In this document: positions 8,083 through 17,250 of the stretch, piece by piece
Numbering within the stretch: the first letter of the stretch is position 1
How the letters are laid out: every line of letters begins with the position of its first letter
Assembly: GCA_937915565.1 (NCBI GenBank)
Contig: CALDMH010000159.1
Coordinates: 1 to 31,343 of the forward strand
Reading direction: 5' to 3'
Length of the DNA stretch: 31,343 bases
Source: an uncultured Clostridia bacterium
GTDB lineage: Bacteria; Bacillota; Clostridia; Christensenellales; Borkfalkiaceae
Made by a program: the position numbers and the translations under genes
Notes under the pieces: model-generated
Told to the model about the DNA's origin: nothing
What the model saw: the letters and a program-made list of their open reading frames with translations, nothing else
Databases searched by the model: none

Positions 8083-8195
8083 CTCGGATAACCGAGGGGT
8101 TTGAAATTCACTCGGCTCGGAGCGGAATTAAAAGTCCGCTCGGGCGGCCGCAGGCGATTGCTTTTTGGAAATATAAACGCAATCGCCTGCGGCCG
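8083..8195 (+). repeat. cluster of three hairpins between binding-protein and GH123-like genes
   Basis: Three stems stand in series. CTCGG/CCGAG lies at 8083-8096. GAGCGGA/TCCGCTC lies at 8120-8141. A perfect 17-pair stem has arms at 8145-8161 and 8179-8195 around a 17-base loop. No T-run follows the last stem, so the array is more like a REP-type or mRNA-processing region than a terminator. Parts of it recur at 17214-17252. Read-through to the next gene is expected because no promoter is evident here. Confidence 0.65.
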
Positions 8196-8247
8196 ATTAA
8201 ACGAAAATCATATTCTCGTAAAATAAAAGAGAAATAGGAGAAAATCA

Positions 8248-10761
8248 GTGAAAAAAATCACACGCATTGCATTATGCTCCCTGATTTCGTCGGTAATTTT
8301 GCTTCAAGGAGTTTCCTGCGGCAAACGCCCCGCCGGAACTTCGGAATCCGGCAACGGCGGCAAAACCGAAGCGTACGATTTGTGGAGCTCTTATTCGACG
8401 GCGAAGGTCGGGCAAAATCCCGACGCGAACGGCAATTTCACCGCTTTGGACGCGAAGCTGGAAGTTTCGATGATTAAAAACGAAACCGAGGGCGCGCAGC
8501 TTATAATAACGGCGAAAAAAGACGTAAATTCGTTCGCGCTCACGGGCGGCGAACTTAAATCCTCTAACGGAGAAGTTTTCCCTCTCGAAAACGTGGATAT
8601 TTATCAACAAAAGTATATCAAAGTCAACAATAAAACCGACTTTAACGGAGTTTATACGATAGGCGAATACGTTCCGGATATGCTTTTGCCGATGAGCGTC
8701 GCTCAAAATTACAAGGAAAATTCCGTTAAGGCGGGCAACAATCAGGGAATTTACGTCGAATTCGATTCAAAAGGCGTTTCGGACGGCGAATATACCGGTT
8801 ATTTCACGCTCGACGTCGACGGCGAGAAAACGGATATTCCGGTTTCCGTGAACGTCTGGGACATCGAATACGAGGGAAGAAGGTCGTTCAAATCCTGCTT
8901 CGTTATGTATCAAAGCTCGCTTTTAAGGGGCGAATTCGATAACTCGGACGAAATGGTGAACGAATATATCGATTTCTTCCTCGATTACAAAATAAACACC
9001 TGCCTTCACAACAAAAAGAGAAACGATTTCAACGCTTACGGCGAGGAATGGCTCGAATCGGTTGTGAGGACGAAAGATAATCTCAATTATAACTCCGTTT
9101 ACATTCCTTATCAGTTCCCGCCGTCATACGTTGCGTACAGAGGCGGTTCGACGACGAAAGAAACGGAGGTTTGTCTGCAATACGTAACCGCGCTTGCGAA
9201 GATAAGCACGCCGGAAAACTGCTACGTGGACTACGCTTATTTTTATCCTTTCGAGCTTGACGAAGCGGATATAGATACCGTTGCCAACAGAGCCGCCAAC
9301 GCCGAAAGAATGCTTTCGGAAGGCGGAGAAGTGGACCAGATGCTTTCGCTTGCCGCAGACAGGCTCAAAGCCGACGCGGAATTTCTTGCTCTCGGCGAAA
9401 CTTACGGGCAGGATTTCATCGAACACGTTCTCGAATCCGTTCTTCATATCCCCACGCTGTTCACCAACGTGAATTTTATGGAGGAATGGGTTGATAATTA
9501 CAGCGCGTCGTTCTGCCCCTATTTAAGCGTTTTCGGCAACGGGCATATAAGCGAGCATTACGCTTCGGCGGCCAAAAAGAGAAACGCGGAAGTGTGGGCT
9601 TACACCTGCGTCGGTCCTACTTATCCTTATCCCACTTTCCATATCGACGATTACAATCTCGGCACGAGAATTTCGGGCTGGATGGAAAAGTGCTACGGGA
9701 TAGACGGCTATCTTTACTGGGCGTCCACGAACGGACATAACAGCGACGAATGGTATAAATACGTCAATCAATACGAGGACGCGACGAGGTATTCCGGAGC
9801 GGACGGCGACGGTTATCTCGTTTACCCCGGGAAATATTACGGAGTGAACGGACCTATTCCGTCTTTGAGGCTCGTGGCTTATCGTGATTCTATGGACGAT
9901 TACGATATGCTTTGCGTTTACGAGGAACTTCTTAAAGGGTATTACGAAAAATACGGGCTGGGAGAACTCGATTTCAACGCGTACGTCGCGGATATTTACG
10001 CGTCGCTTTTCAACGCGGCGATTTACAACACCGACGATTCCCTTCTCGACGCCGCGAGAAAAGAGCTTGCAAAGCGTATTCTCGCAGTTAAAAACGAGGA
10101 CGGAATAATGCTTTGCGAGGACGACGCTTCCGCTAAAATTTACGCGAGCGCAAGTTCCGTTTCGATAAACGGAAAAACCGTTGAAGGAACTAAAATCGGC
10201 GACGACGCTTACGTTTTCAACGTTTCTGAAACGAGCGGCGAAATAACCGTTACCACGGCGAAATCCTCGGCTACGTTCGCGCTTAAAAGAACGGCGGCAA
10301 TCGCTTTGAGCGACGAAAACGTCACCGTGAGCGACAACAGCTCGAAATCGGTTTCGGGCGGAACGGTTACGGCAATTTTGAGAGGAAAACTCTTCGGCGC
10401 GGGAATAGACGACTTGCAAACCGCAAGCTTCACGCCTAACGTTTCCGTTAAAGCGACGAATATCGGCGGAGCGAGAAGCGTACGCGCGGCGGTGGAAAAC
10501 TCGTCCGCGGAAGCGGTGAGCGTTTTCGTCAGGTTCGTTTCGGACGGAAAGGTTTACGAGCTCGGTTCGGCGTATCTCGAAGCGGGACAAAAGAGAAATC
10601 TTATATTCTCGCTTTCGGAAAAGGCGTCGGCTCTCGGCTCGGGAGAATTTCAGTTTTATATACAAAACGTGGTTAAGGACGAATTCGGCGGATACACTTT
10701 GCAAGCGGACAAAACGCTTAAACTTTACGAAATCCGCGCCGAATACGCAAGGGGGAACTGA
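8248..10761 (+). CDS. GH123-like (DUF4091) glycoside hydrolase lipoprotein, locus A
   Basis: An 837-residue lipoprotein starting at a GTG with AGGAG seven bases upstream. The signal peptide ends at VSC with a likely lipidated Cys24. Residues about 40-215 form an N-terminal beta-sandwich (MIKNETEGAQLIITA, VWDIEYEG). The catalytic region, about 215-610, matches the GH123/DUF4091 pattern, with TFHIDDYNLGTRISGWM, GYLVYPGKYYG and LRLVAYRDSMDDYDML. An Asp-Glu pair at 338-339 (PFELDEAD) fits the substrate-assisted catalytic pair of GH123, which removes beta-N-acetylgalactosamine. A C-terminal beta-rich part follows (620-837). It probably works outside the membrane, trimming a glycan before uptake. 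The stop is two bases from the next ATG. The paralogue at 24065-26536 keeps the pair. Exact sugar specificity is not proven; many DUF4091 proteins are uncharacterised. Confidence 0.82.
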   Translation: MKKITRIALCSLISSVILLQGVSCGKRPAGTSESGNGGKTEAYDLWSSYSTAKVGQNPDANGNFTALDAKLEVSMIKNETEGAQLIITAKKDVNSFALTGGELKSSNGEVFPLENVDIYQQKYIKVNNKTDFNGVYTIGEYVPDMLLPMSVAQNYKENSVKAGNNQGIYVEFDSKGVSDGEYTGYFTLDVDGEKTDIPVSVNVWDIEYEGRRSFKSCFVMYQSSLLRGEFDNSDEMVNEYIDFFLDYKINTCLHNKKRNDFNAYGEEWLESVVRTKDNLNYNSVYIPYQFPPSYVAYRGGSTTKETEVCLQYVTALAKISTPENCYVDYAYFYPFELDEADIDTVANRAANAERMLSEGGEVDQMLSLAADRLKADAEFLALGETYGQDFIEHVLESVLHIPTLFTNVNFMEEWVDNYSASFCPYLSVFGNGHISEHYASAAKKRNAEVWAYTCVGPTYPYPTFHIDDYNLGTRISGWMEKCYGIDGYLYWASTNGHNSDEWYKYVNQYEDATRYSGADGDGYLVYPGKYYGVNGPIPSLRLVAYRDSMDDYDMLCVYEELLKGYYEKYGLGELDFNAYVADIYASLFNAAIYNTDDSLLDAARKELAKRILAVKNEDGIMLCEDDASAKIYASASSVSINGKTVEGTKIGDDAYVFNVSETSGEITVTTAKSSATFALKRTAAIALSDENVTVSDNSSKSVSGGTVTAILRGKLFGAGIDDLQTASFTPNVSVKATNIGGARSVRAAVENSSAEAVSVFVRFVSDGKVYELGSAYLEAGQKRNLIFSLSEKASALGSGEFQFYIQNVVKDEFGGYTLQADKTLKLYEIRAEYARGN

Positions 10762-10763
10762 AA

Positions 10764-13700
10764 ATGAAAAAATTTAAGTTAATCGTTATTTTCGGTTTGA
10801 TTGCCTGCTTATCCGCGTGCATTTTCGCCGCGTGCGGAAAACCCTCGGGCGGGACGTCCGTTCCCGCAAGCGAGGAAAGCCGAGGCGGCGAGAGCGAAAG
10901 CGCAAAGACGGAATATAAGGACGGCGAATACACTTTGCTGGATTTTGAAACTCCCGCGGAACTTTATAGCGTTCGTCCGTATATCCCCGATATACTCGAT
11001 ATTTACGGAAGTATTTCGGTCGTAAACGAAGAGGGGCGCGCCCGTTCGGGAAGCGGAAGCCTTAAATACAGTTATCAATCGGGCAAAAAGCCGTCCTTGG
11101 TTTTTTATCCCGAACATTCGGCTTATCCCGATATTCCTATGGAAAAGCTCGCCTCGTTCGGCGTCAGCGTGTATTCTTCCGCGGAAAGCAATCAAAAGGT
11201 TACGCTCGGAATCGTTTCGGGCAAGTCCGTGATTTACGAGGAAACGAGAGAGCTCGCTTCCGGTTGGAACGATTACGTTTTCGAGCTCGACCCCGTTCTC
11301 GTCAAATTCAGGAGCGGTGAGATAAAAGCGTTTTGCGTAAGCTTTGAAACGGGCAAAAAACCTTGCGATTATTATCTCGACAAATGGACGGCGAAAGTGG
11401 GCGAAAAAGAACTCACCGAAATTCAGAAAAACGCGCTTTCGTTCGTGGAAAAAGTGAACGGAATCCAGAGCGGAACTCCCGACCCGCAAACTCTTCTGGA
11501 CGCTTACGGATATTATTTGAAACTCGACGATTCCTGCCGTTCCGCCGTTTCGGTTTATTACGATAAATACGTTAAGGCCGTTAAGAGATTTTTTGAAGTG
11601 AAGAGTTGGAACGCCGCTTCGGGAGAACTGGACGTGGCTTACCTTTCGGAAGATTTCGGCGTTTTGCAGCTTGAAGAAACGAAGGGCGTTTCTTACGAAT
11701 TCGCATCGGACGTTTTCGGCGCCGGCAAGGGCGGAACGACGTTTACTTTCAACGGTTTCAAGGCAAGAGGCGTTAGAAAAGACGGAAGGGAAGAAGAAGT
11801 TAAAAACGACGTATTGAAATTTGACGTTGCGGTTACAACGGCTACCATAGTAACCGACAGTTACGATTACGTTTCGTTTAAGATTAAAAACGATTCCGAC
11901 AAGCCGTTTACGTTGCGTTTCAACGGTTCTGTCGACGTAGTTACCGTTGCGGCGGGAGCAAGCGAAGAGGTAAACCTCCCGATGAGTTGCTTTGTGGAAG
12001 CCGGCAACGTGATGAATTTTACTTTCAATTACAGAACTGGCGAAACCGAACCCGCAAAGGTTCACGTTTCGGGAATCCGCGCTTACACGCTTTTGAGAGA
12101 AGAATTGATTGCGTCGGCACTTTCGGGCGAAAAACTTTCTCCGAGCGGAAACGCAAGCGTAACCTCTTCAAACGATAAATATAATCTTACGATAAAGGAT
12201 TCAGCCGCAAAAATTACGCTCAAAAAGGCTTTCGATTCCGTAAACGTGGCGCAAAACGTTTCGTTCTCGCTCGTTTCCGATAAGTCCGTAGCCGTAAGGC
12301 TTTATAGCGCGGCGGGCGAAGTCGTGAAAGAAATTTCCGCAACGCCCACGGCGAGCGTCGTAGTTCTTTCCGCAAAGGAATATAACGAAGCGGCGTATAT
12401 CAAAGTCGGCGGGGCGTGCGTTCTCACCGTTTCGGATATGCTTTTAACGCGCGCGGTGGATAACGATTACGCCGAGATTATCCTCAAAAACGATTACGTC
12501 GTTAAGGCTGGCGACGTCGTGACGGCAAACGCGAGAGAAGCGATATACTTCCTTAGTTCTTTTGAAAATATGCTTTTGTATAAGCAAAACTATATGAAGA
12601 ACAACGCTTCGGGCGTTTATTCCGATTTAACGGCCCGCGCAGCGAAGATTTCGGAAACGTTCAGGGCTGCCGTGACGAAAGTAAGCAACGGAACTTCAAA
12701 CGAAGTGGAAGATAAGCTCGTTCTCGACCTTTCCGCGCCGTATTCGTTGCTTAAATCCGTCAAACCGCTTTCAAGCGAAGAACTTAAATCGATTGAATCG
12801 GCCAAAAAAGGCAGACTTTTAAAATATAAATACACGCTTTTCGATTTCGAGAATCCAATGGCGACGTCTAATTTCGGTAAAGAAACGAAGTGGTTCGATT
12901 GGAGCGGAAACGTTTCCGTGGAGAACTTCGACGGCGGAAAGAAGATGGCGATAGGAGTTCAGAGAGTTATGCCGGACGGCGACAATAACGCAAGACGAAT
13001 TTTCGTTTCTTACGATTTCTCGGGGGCTTCCTCTTCGCTTAACGGTTACGACTACGTCGCTTGGAGAATTTACAACGCGAACTCGCAGGATAAAACGTTG
13101 TTCTTCGTAACTTACGGTTGGGGCAGCACGGTTTATACCTGCACGCTCCGCGCAAATCAATGGACGGACGTGAAGCTTACCGTCAGCGACTTCAAAAACG
13201 CCGGTAACTTCGTAATTTATCCCACCGACCCCGGTGAAAAGTTCTATATCGATAACGTTTACGCTTGCTCCGTGGAATACGTTCAGAATCTCATCGACAA
13301 TCTTCCCGCGGCTTCGAACGTCACCGACGACGACAGGAAAAACGTTTCCTTCGTAAGGGCGGAATACGACAAGCTTTCCGCATTTGCAAAGAAAAAGGTC
13401 GACGAGAAAAAACTTACCGCGGCGGAGAAAAAACTTGCGGAAATTCCTTACAAGGTATATAATATGTCCAAACCGAACGCGACGGATAACTTCACGCATC
13501 CCACGGACATTCCCTCGTACCTCTGGAACGGAGATTTCTCGATTAAAACCGACGGAACTTACGGTAAGGTTCTTGCCGTTCACACGACGGGAACGACGGG
13601 CGCTCAACCCGTGGTTTATTTGGGTTATAACCTTGCAGGCGTAAACCTTTCCGGATACGATTTCGTGAAATTCAGCGTTTACAACCCCAAAGACGCCGTT

Positions 13701-13889
13701 CTTACCTTTGCGGTTATCACGAGGGGCTGGGGCAAAAAGTATTACGGCTGTTCGCTTGCGGCGAAGAGTTGGACGGAAATTATCGTTCCGGCAAAAGACT
13801 TTGCGAGCGCGGGGTATTTCTACTTCGCGGACGTTATAGCAAACGAGGAACTCACCTTCCTTATGACGGATATAGTAGCGCATAACTGA
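10764..13889 (+). CDS. giant multi-module lipoprotein, probable glycan-binding (locus A)
   Basis: A 1,041-residue lipoprotein. The signal peptide offers two lipidation cysteines: Cys19 in the good lipobox LSAC, or Cys24 in FAAC. The mature part alternates beta-sandwich modules (about 50-220, 290-445, 690-834, 896-1041) with short helical bundles (about 220-285, 600-685, 836-895, the last with the NLPAASNVTDDDRKNV pattern). The last two beta modules are duplicates of each other: YGWGSTVYTC...W...DFKNAG matches TRGWGKKYYGC...W...DFASAG. No catalytic motif is visible, so surface glycan capture is the most likely role, inferred from the fold pattern and operon. GGGG upstream overlaps the end of the GH123-like gene. 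The distant paralogue at 26551-29895 shares the first two beta modules but differs after that. Confidence 0.78.
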   Translation: MKKFKLIVIFGLIACLSACIFAACGKPSGGTSVPASEESRGGESESAKTEYKDGEYTLLDFETPAELYSVRPYIPDILDIYGSISVVNEEGRARSGSGSLKYSYQSGKKPSLVFYPEHSAYPDIPMEKLASFGVSVYSSAESNQKVTLGIVSGKSVIYEETRELASGWNDYVFELDPVLVKFRSGEIKAFCVSFETGKKPCDYYLDKWTAKVGEKELTEIQKNALSFVEKVNGIQSGTPDPQTLLDAYGYYLKLDDSCRSAVSVYYDKYVKAVKRFFEVKSWNAASGELDVAYLSEDFGVLQLEETKGVSYEFASDVFGAGKGGTTFTFNGFKARGVRKDGREEEVKNDVLKFDVAVTTATIVTDSYDYVSFKIKNDSDKPFTLRFNGSVDVVTVAAGASEEVNLPMSCFVEAGNVMNFTFNYRTGETEPAKVHVSGIRAYTLLREELIASALSGEKLSPSGNASVTSSNDKYNLTIKDSAAKITLKKAFDSVNVAQNVSFSLVSDKSVAVRLYSAAGEVVKEISATPTASVVVLSAKEYNEAAYIKVGGACVLTVSDMLLTRAVDNDYAEIILKNDYVVKAGDVVTANAREAIYFLSSFENMLLYKQNYMKNNASGVYSDLTARAAKISETFRAAVTKVSNGTSNEVEDKLVLDLSAPYSLLKSVKPLSSEELKSIESAKKGRLLKYKYTLFDFENPMATSNFGKETKWFDWSGNVSVENFDGGKKMAIGVQRVMPDGDNNARRIFVSYDFSGASSSLNGYDYVAWRIYNANSQDKTLFFVTYGWGSTVYTCTLRANQWTDVKLTVSDFKNAGNFVIYPTDPGEKFYIDNVYACSVEYVQNLIDNLPAASNVTDDDRKNVSFVRAEYDKLSAFAKKKVDEKKLTAAEKKLAEIPYKVYNMSKPNATDNFTHPTDIPSYLWNGDFSIKTDGTYGKVLAVHTTGTTGAQPVVYLGYNLAGVNLSGYDFVKFSVYNPKDAVLTFAVITRGWGKKYYGCSLAAKSWTEIIVPAKDFASAGYFYFADVIANEELTFLMTDIVAHN

Positions 13890-13897
13890 TATTACAA

Positions 13898-15484
13898 ATG
13901 AAAAAATTCAGGCATTTGTCCGCATTTCTGGAAACGTCCAGCGGGGTAACGCCGAACGTCGGAACGCTTAAAAGATTTATAAAAATCATCTCTGCGTTCG
14001 GTTACGACAGGCTTTACCTCGGTATGGCGGACTCATACAAAATCGAAGGCGAGCCGTATTTCGGCTATAAACGCGGCGGCTACACGAAAGCCGAGTTTAT
14101 CGAAACGGACGCTTACGCAAAAAAACACGGAGTGGAGATTGTCCCGCAGATTCAACTGTTGGGGCATCTCCATTATCTCAAAAAATACCCCGTTTACGAA
14201 CGACTTTTCGACACGAACGATTCGCTTATCGTCGGCGACGATAAGGTTTACGAACTTATCGAAAAGATGATTAAAACGATTTCCGAGGGGCTTTCCTCTC
14301 GCACGATTCATATCGGGCTGGACGAAACCTTCGGGCTCGGAACGGGTAATTACCTCAAAAATCACGCTCCTGCCGACAGAAAAGAACTTATTTTAAGGCA
14401 CGTCGAGCGCGTTTCCGAAATTTTGAAAAAATACGGCTATTCTTCCGTGGAAATGTGGGGCGATATGCTCCTCGACGAAAATTCGTCGGTAAAAGCGGAA
14501 GAAGTGAAAAGCCGTTTGCCCGAAAATTCGTCCGTAATCGTCTGGAACTACGAGGAAAAGGACGAAAAAAAGCTCGGAAAGATGATAGAGGACGGGAAAA
14601 AAGTAACGCAGAATTCCGCTTTTGCGGGCGGCGTGTGGAAATATATCGGCTTCGGGCCGAACAACGCTTTTTCCGTCGACTGCATTTTAAAACAGGAGCA
14701 AATATGTTATAAAAACGGTGTGGAGAACTTTATCGTAACGTTGTGGGCGGATAGCGTTGCGCCCTGCTCGGTTTTTGCGGCTTTGCCGTCTCTTTTCGTC
14801 GCCGCGGAGTATGCTTTCGGCAGAATAAATTCCGCAAGCGAAATCGACAAAACGAGGTTTTTAAAAGCGGCGGGGATAAGTTACGACGATGCGTACTCGC
14901 TCGAATATCTCGACAATCCGTTTAAGGAAAACGTCACGACGAGAAGTTCGAGTTCTATCTGGCTTTTATACACCGACGTTTTGCTCGGCAATTTCGATAC
15001 GCTCGTTCCCGAAGGCGCGGAGGAAGCGTACTTAAAACTTGCGGAGGAATACGACGGGCTTTCAAAGGGGAAATTCGGCTATCTTTTTGCTCTTTCCGCG
15101 CTCCTTGCCAAGGCTCTTTCGATAAAAGCGCACTTGCCCGCAAGGATAAGAGAAGTTTATCGATGCAAGGATAAAAATGCCGTTAATCGGCTTATAGACC
15201 GACTTATCGAGCTTAAAAAGGCGTTAAACAAGTTTATGCTCGGCTATGAGAAGTGCTTTTTGCGGGATAATAAGGCGTTTGGCGTGGAAGTTTACCATAT
15301 GCGCCTCGGCGAGCAGATTATCCGTTGCGATTACGCGATAAGGCGCTTAAAAGCCTTTGCCGAAAAAGACGAAAAAATAGAGGAATTGGAGGGCGGAGTG
15401 CAAAAACTCGGCTACGAACCGATGCCGACGATAAGTTGCAGCATTATGACAGACCCGAGGTTGCTCGTTTCGTATTGCATATAG
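13898..15484 (+). CDS. cytoplasmic GH20-type beta-N-acetylhexosaminidase (locus A)
   Basis: A 528-residue protein without signal peptide. The TIM-barrel pattern begins with RLYLGMADSY, then EPYFGYKRGGYT and IVPQIQLLGHL. It contains the GH20 hallmark HIGLDE, with catalytic Asp142-Glu143, and later MWGDML, VWNYEEKDE and FIVTLWAD, which line the GH20 active site. The family removes terminal beta-GlcNAc or beta-GalNAc by substrate-assisted catalysis. In this operon it would act in the cytoplasm on imported oligosaccharides. The ATG follows the previous stop by eight bases, and I see no clear ribosome site (GATATTACAA), so coupling to the upstream gene is likely. The N-terminus aligns with the copy at 30016, supporting this start. 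Which hexosamine it prefers is unknown. Confidence 0.85.
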   Translation: MKKFRHLSAFLETSSGVTPNVGTLKRFIKIISAFGYDRLYLGMADSYKIEGEPYFGYKRGGYTKAEFIETDAYAKKHGVEIVPQIQLLGHLHYLKKYPVYERLFDTNDSLIVGDDKVYELIEKMIKTISEGLSSRTIHIGLDETFGLGTGNYLKNHAPADRKELILRHVERVSEILKKYGYSSVEMWGDMLLDENSSVKAEEVKSRLPENSSVIVWNYEEKDEKKLGKMIEDGKKVTQNSAFAGGVWKYIGFGPNNAFSVDCILKQEQICYKNGVENFIVTLWADSVAPCSVFAALPSLFVAAEYAFGRINSASEIDKTRFLKAAGISYDDAYSLEYLDNPFKENVTTRSSSSIWLLYTDVLLGNFDTLVPEGAEEAYLKLAEEYDGLSKGKFGYLFALSALLAKALSIKAHLPARIREVYRCKDKNAVNRLIDRLIELKKALNKFMLGYEKCFLRDNKAFGVEVYHMRLGEQIIRCDYAIRRLKAFAEKDEKIEELEGGVQKLGYEPMPTISCSIMTDPRLLVSYCI

Positions 15485-15570
15485 CTCGTATATAGTTTCG
15501 GGCGACGAAGGAATTTTGAATAGGTTTTGAAAAGGTTTTACGGCCTTGTAACGAAGTAAAAAACGAATTC

Positions 15571-15604
15571 GCCGCTTCGGGTAGGCAATGCCGCCCGATG
15601 CGGC
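15571..15604 (+). promoter_or_regulatory. long imperfect hairpin before the GH78-like gene
   Basis: GCCGCTTCGGG pairs with CCCGATGCGGC with one mismatch, and GGC/GCC closes an inner stem around AAT. An upstream in-frame ATG at 15588 lies inside this hairpin, which argues against its use as a start. No T-run follows. A processing or translation-control role is possible but unproven. Confidence 0.5.
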
Positions 15605-15626
15605 GAACGGAGATTTAATATATACT

Positions 15627-17222
15627 ATGGATTTTAAAATTATAACCGAAAGCGGCGTCGACAATTCCGTTGCGCTTATAAAAAACGCCTGCGAGGAAAA
15701 ATCGGCTTTCGTTTACGAAACGTGCAGGTTTTCGGGCGGCGGTTATGCGATTATCGATTTCGGTGAAGAAATCGGCGGAAGCGTAAGCGTGGTTTTCGGC
15801 AAAAACAGCGGCGACGCGACGATAAGAATAAGGCTCGGCGAGTCCGTTTACGAAGCGTGCGCCGAACAGGGCGAGAAAAACGCGGGCAACGACCATTCGC
15901 TCCGGGACAATTTTTACCGCGTGATAACGCTCGGCGAAATCACTTCGAGCGAGAGCGGTTTCCGCTTCGTGCGGATAGACAACGTAAGTTCGCAACCCGT
16001 TGAAATTTCGAGAATTTACGTTAAAAAATACGATAACGGCCTTAAAAGAAAGGGGTATTTTGCGTGCGACGACGCGCGGCTTAACGAAATTTACAAAGCG
16101 GCGGAGCGAACTATTTCGCTATGCGTCAGGAAGAACGAAATCTGGGACGGCGTGAAACGCGACAGGGCTATGTGGATAGGCGATTTTTATCCCGAACTCC
16201 TCGCCGCTTTTTACGTTTACGGCGTTATTCCCCAGTTCGAGCGGGTTTTAACCGAATGTGCGCCGAACGACGTTTGTTGGGTGAATAAAATCCCGTCGTA
16301 TTCGGCGTGGTGGGTTATTTGTCTTGAAAAATATTACGAACTTTCGGGCAAAAAGGCTTTCGTCAAAAAGCTGCTCGGTAAGGTCGATTTCGTCGTGAAC
16401 GCATTTTCATCGGTGATATGCGAAAACGGTGAAGCGGATTATACGAAATGCAAACTCGATTATTATCCCTGCAACGAATTTTTCTTCGATTGGCCCACTA
16501 ATCTCACGCCGGATAGCGAAAACGGCTGGCGATACGTCGTTGCGATTGCGTTGAAAAAGGCGATAAAGCTTTATTCGCTTTTCAAAGCGGATTGCTCGAC
16601 GGCGCAGGCCGTGCTTGAAAGGCTGAAAAGGTATAAATATAAGGATTCAAAGTTCAAGCAGGTTACGGCGTTCGGGGTGATTTCGGGTTTCACGGATAAA
16701 GAAAAGGGCTTGAAACTTCTCGGGAACGACGAGCACGGAATGACGTGTTTTATGAGTTTTGCGATTGCAAAGGCTCTCGGTTTTTGCGGCGCGGGCGACG
16801 TTGCACTTAACGTGCTGAAAAAATATTACGGCGCGATGCTCGATTTTGGCGCGACGACTTTTTGGGAGGATTTCGATATTTCCTGCCTTAAAGATAATCC
16901 GGATTCCTTAACGGAACTTCCTCGAAAGGACAAGAAAAACGTTCACGCCGATTACGGTAAAATCTGTTACAAAGGTTTAAGAGGCAGTCTTTGCCACGGC
17001 TGGTCTACGGGTTTCGTGGATTTCTTCTATACGTACGTTCTCGGCGTCGTTCCGACGTCGGCGGGGTATAAAACGATAAAAATCGAGCCGCATCTTTGCG
17101 GATTGAGTTTTGCCGAAGGCGCGTTCCCTACGAAATACGGTTTGATAAAAATAAAACATTCGCTTGAAAACGGGAGCGTGAAAACCGAACTCGAACTGCC
17201 GAAAGGGGTTTCGCTCGGATAG
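15627..17222 (+). CDS. GH78-like glycosidase (alpha-L-rhamnosidase superfamily), cytoplasmic
   Basis: A 531-residue protein with no signal peptide. An N-terminal beta-sandwich (about 1-140, with FRFVRIDNV) precedes a six-hairpin (alpha/alpha)6 barrel. Signature DGVKRDRAMWIGD puts Asp174, Asp179 and Asp186 where GH78 enzymes have their acidic cluster. The usual DxxxRDERxGWxGD form is one residue longer and carries the catalytic-acid Glu, which is not apparent here. ATTFWEDF places Glu414 where GH78 has its general base. SLCHGWSTG and the C-terminal PHLCGLSFAEG...PTKYG pattern are family-typical. Specificity may therefore differ from rhamnose. I chose the ATG at 15627 because the earlier one lies in a hairpin, though its GGAG is rather distant (about 14 bases). 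This gene has no counterpart in the visible part of locus B. Confidence 0.78.
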   Translation: MDFKIITESGVDNSVALIKNACEEKSAFVYETCRFSGGGYAIIDFGEEIGGSVSVVFGKNSGDATIRIRLGESVYEACAEQGEKNAGNDHSLRDNFYRVITLGEITSSESGFRFVRIDNVSSQPVEISRIYVKKYDNGLKRKGYFACDDARLNEIYKAAERTISLCVRKNEIWDGVKRDRAMWIGDFYPELLAAFYVYGVIPQFERVLTECAPNDVCWVNKIPSYSAWWVICLEKYYELSGKKAFVKKLLGKVDFVVNAFSSVICENGEADYTKCKLDYYPCNEFFFDWPTNLTPDSENGWRYVVAIALKKAIKLYSLFKADCSTAQAVLERLKRYKYKDSKFKQVTAFGVISGFTDKEKGLKLLGNDEHGMTCFMSFAIAKALGFCGAGDVALNVLKKYYGAMLDFGATTFWEDFDISCLKDNPDSLTELPRKDKKNVHADYGKICYKGLRGSLCHGWSTGFVDFFYTYVLGVVPTSAGYKTIKIEPHLCGLSFAEGAFPTKYGLIKIKHSLENGSVKTELELPKGVSLG

Positions 17223-17250
17223 CCAGAGGGGGTTTAATCGCCTGTGGCTA
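17220..17250 (+). promoter_or_regulatory. hairpin overlapping the GH78-like stop codon
   Basis: TAGCCAGAGG (17220-17229) pairs with CCTGTGGCTA (17241-17250) in nine of ten positions. The left arm begins with the TAG stop itself. This repeats the arrangement at 6402-6420. It belongs to the repeat-rich gap before the PHP gene, and no T-run follows directly. Confidence 0.5.

Noticed and set aside
8055..8237. Small 60-residue plus-strand open frame in the gap after the binding-protein gene
   Set aside because: It is made of the hairpin array, has no good ribosome site, and its arms are inverted repeats, so coding is unlikely.
15588..15626. Upstream start of the GH78-like gene adding 13 residues
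   Set aside because: The ATG lies in a hairpin loop without a ribosome site, and the added residues come from the hairpin arms.
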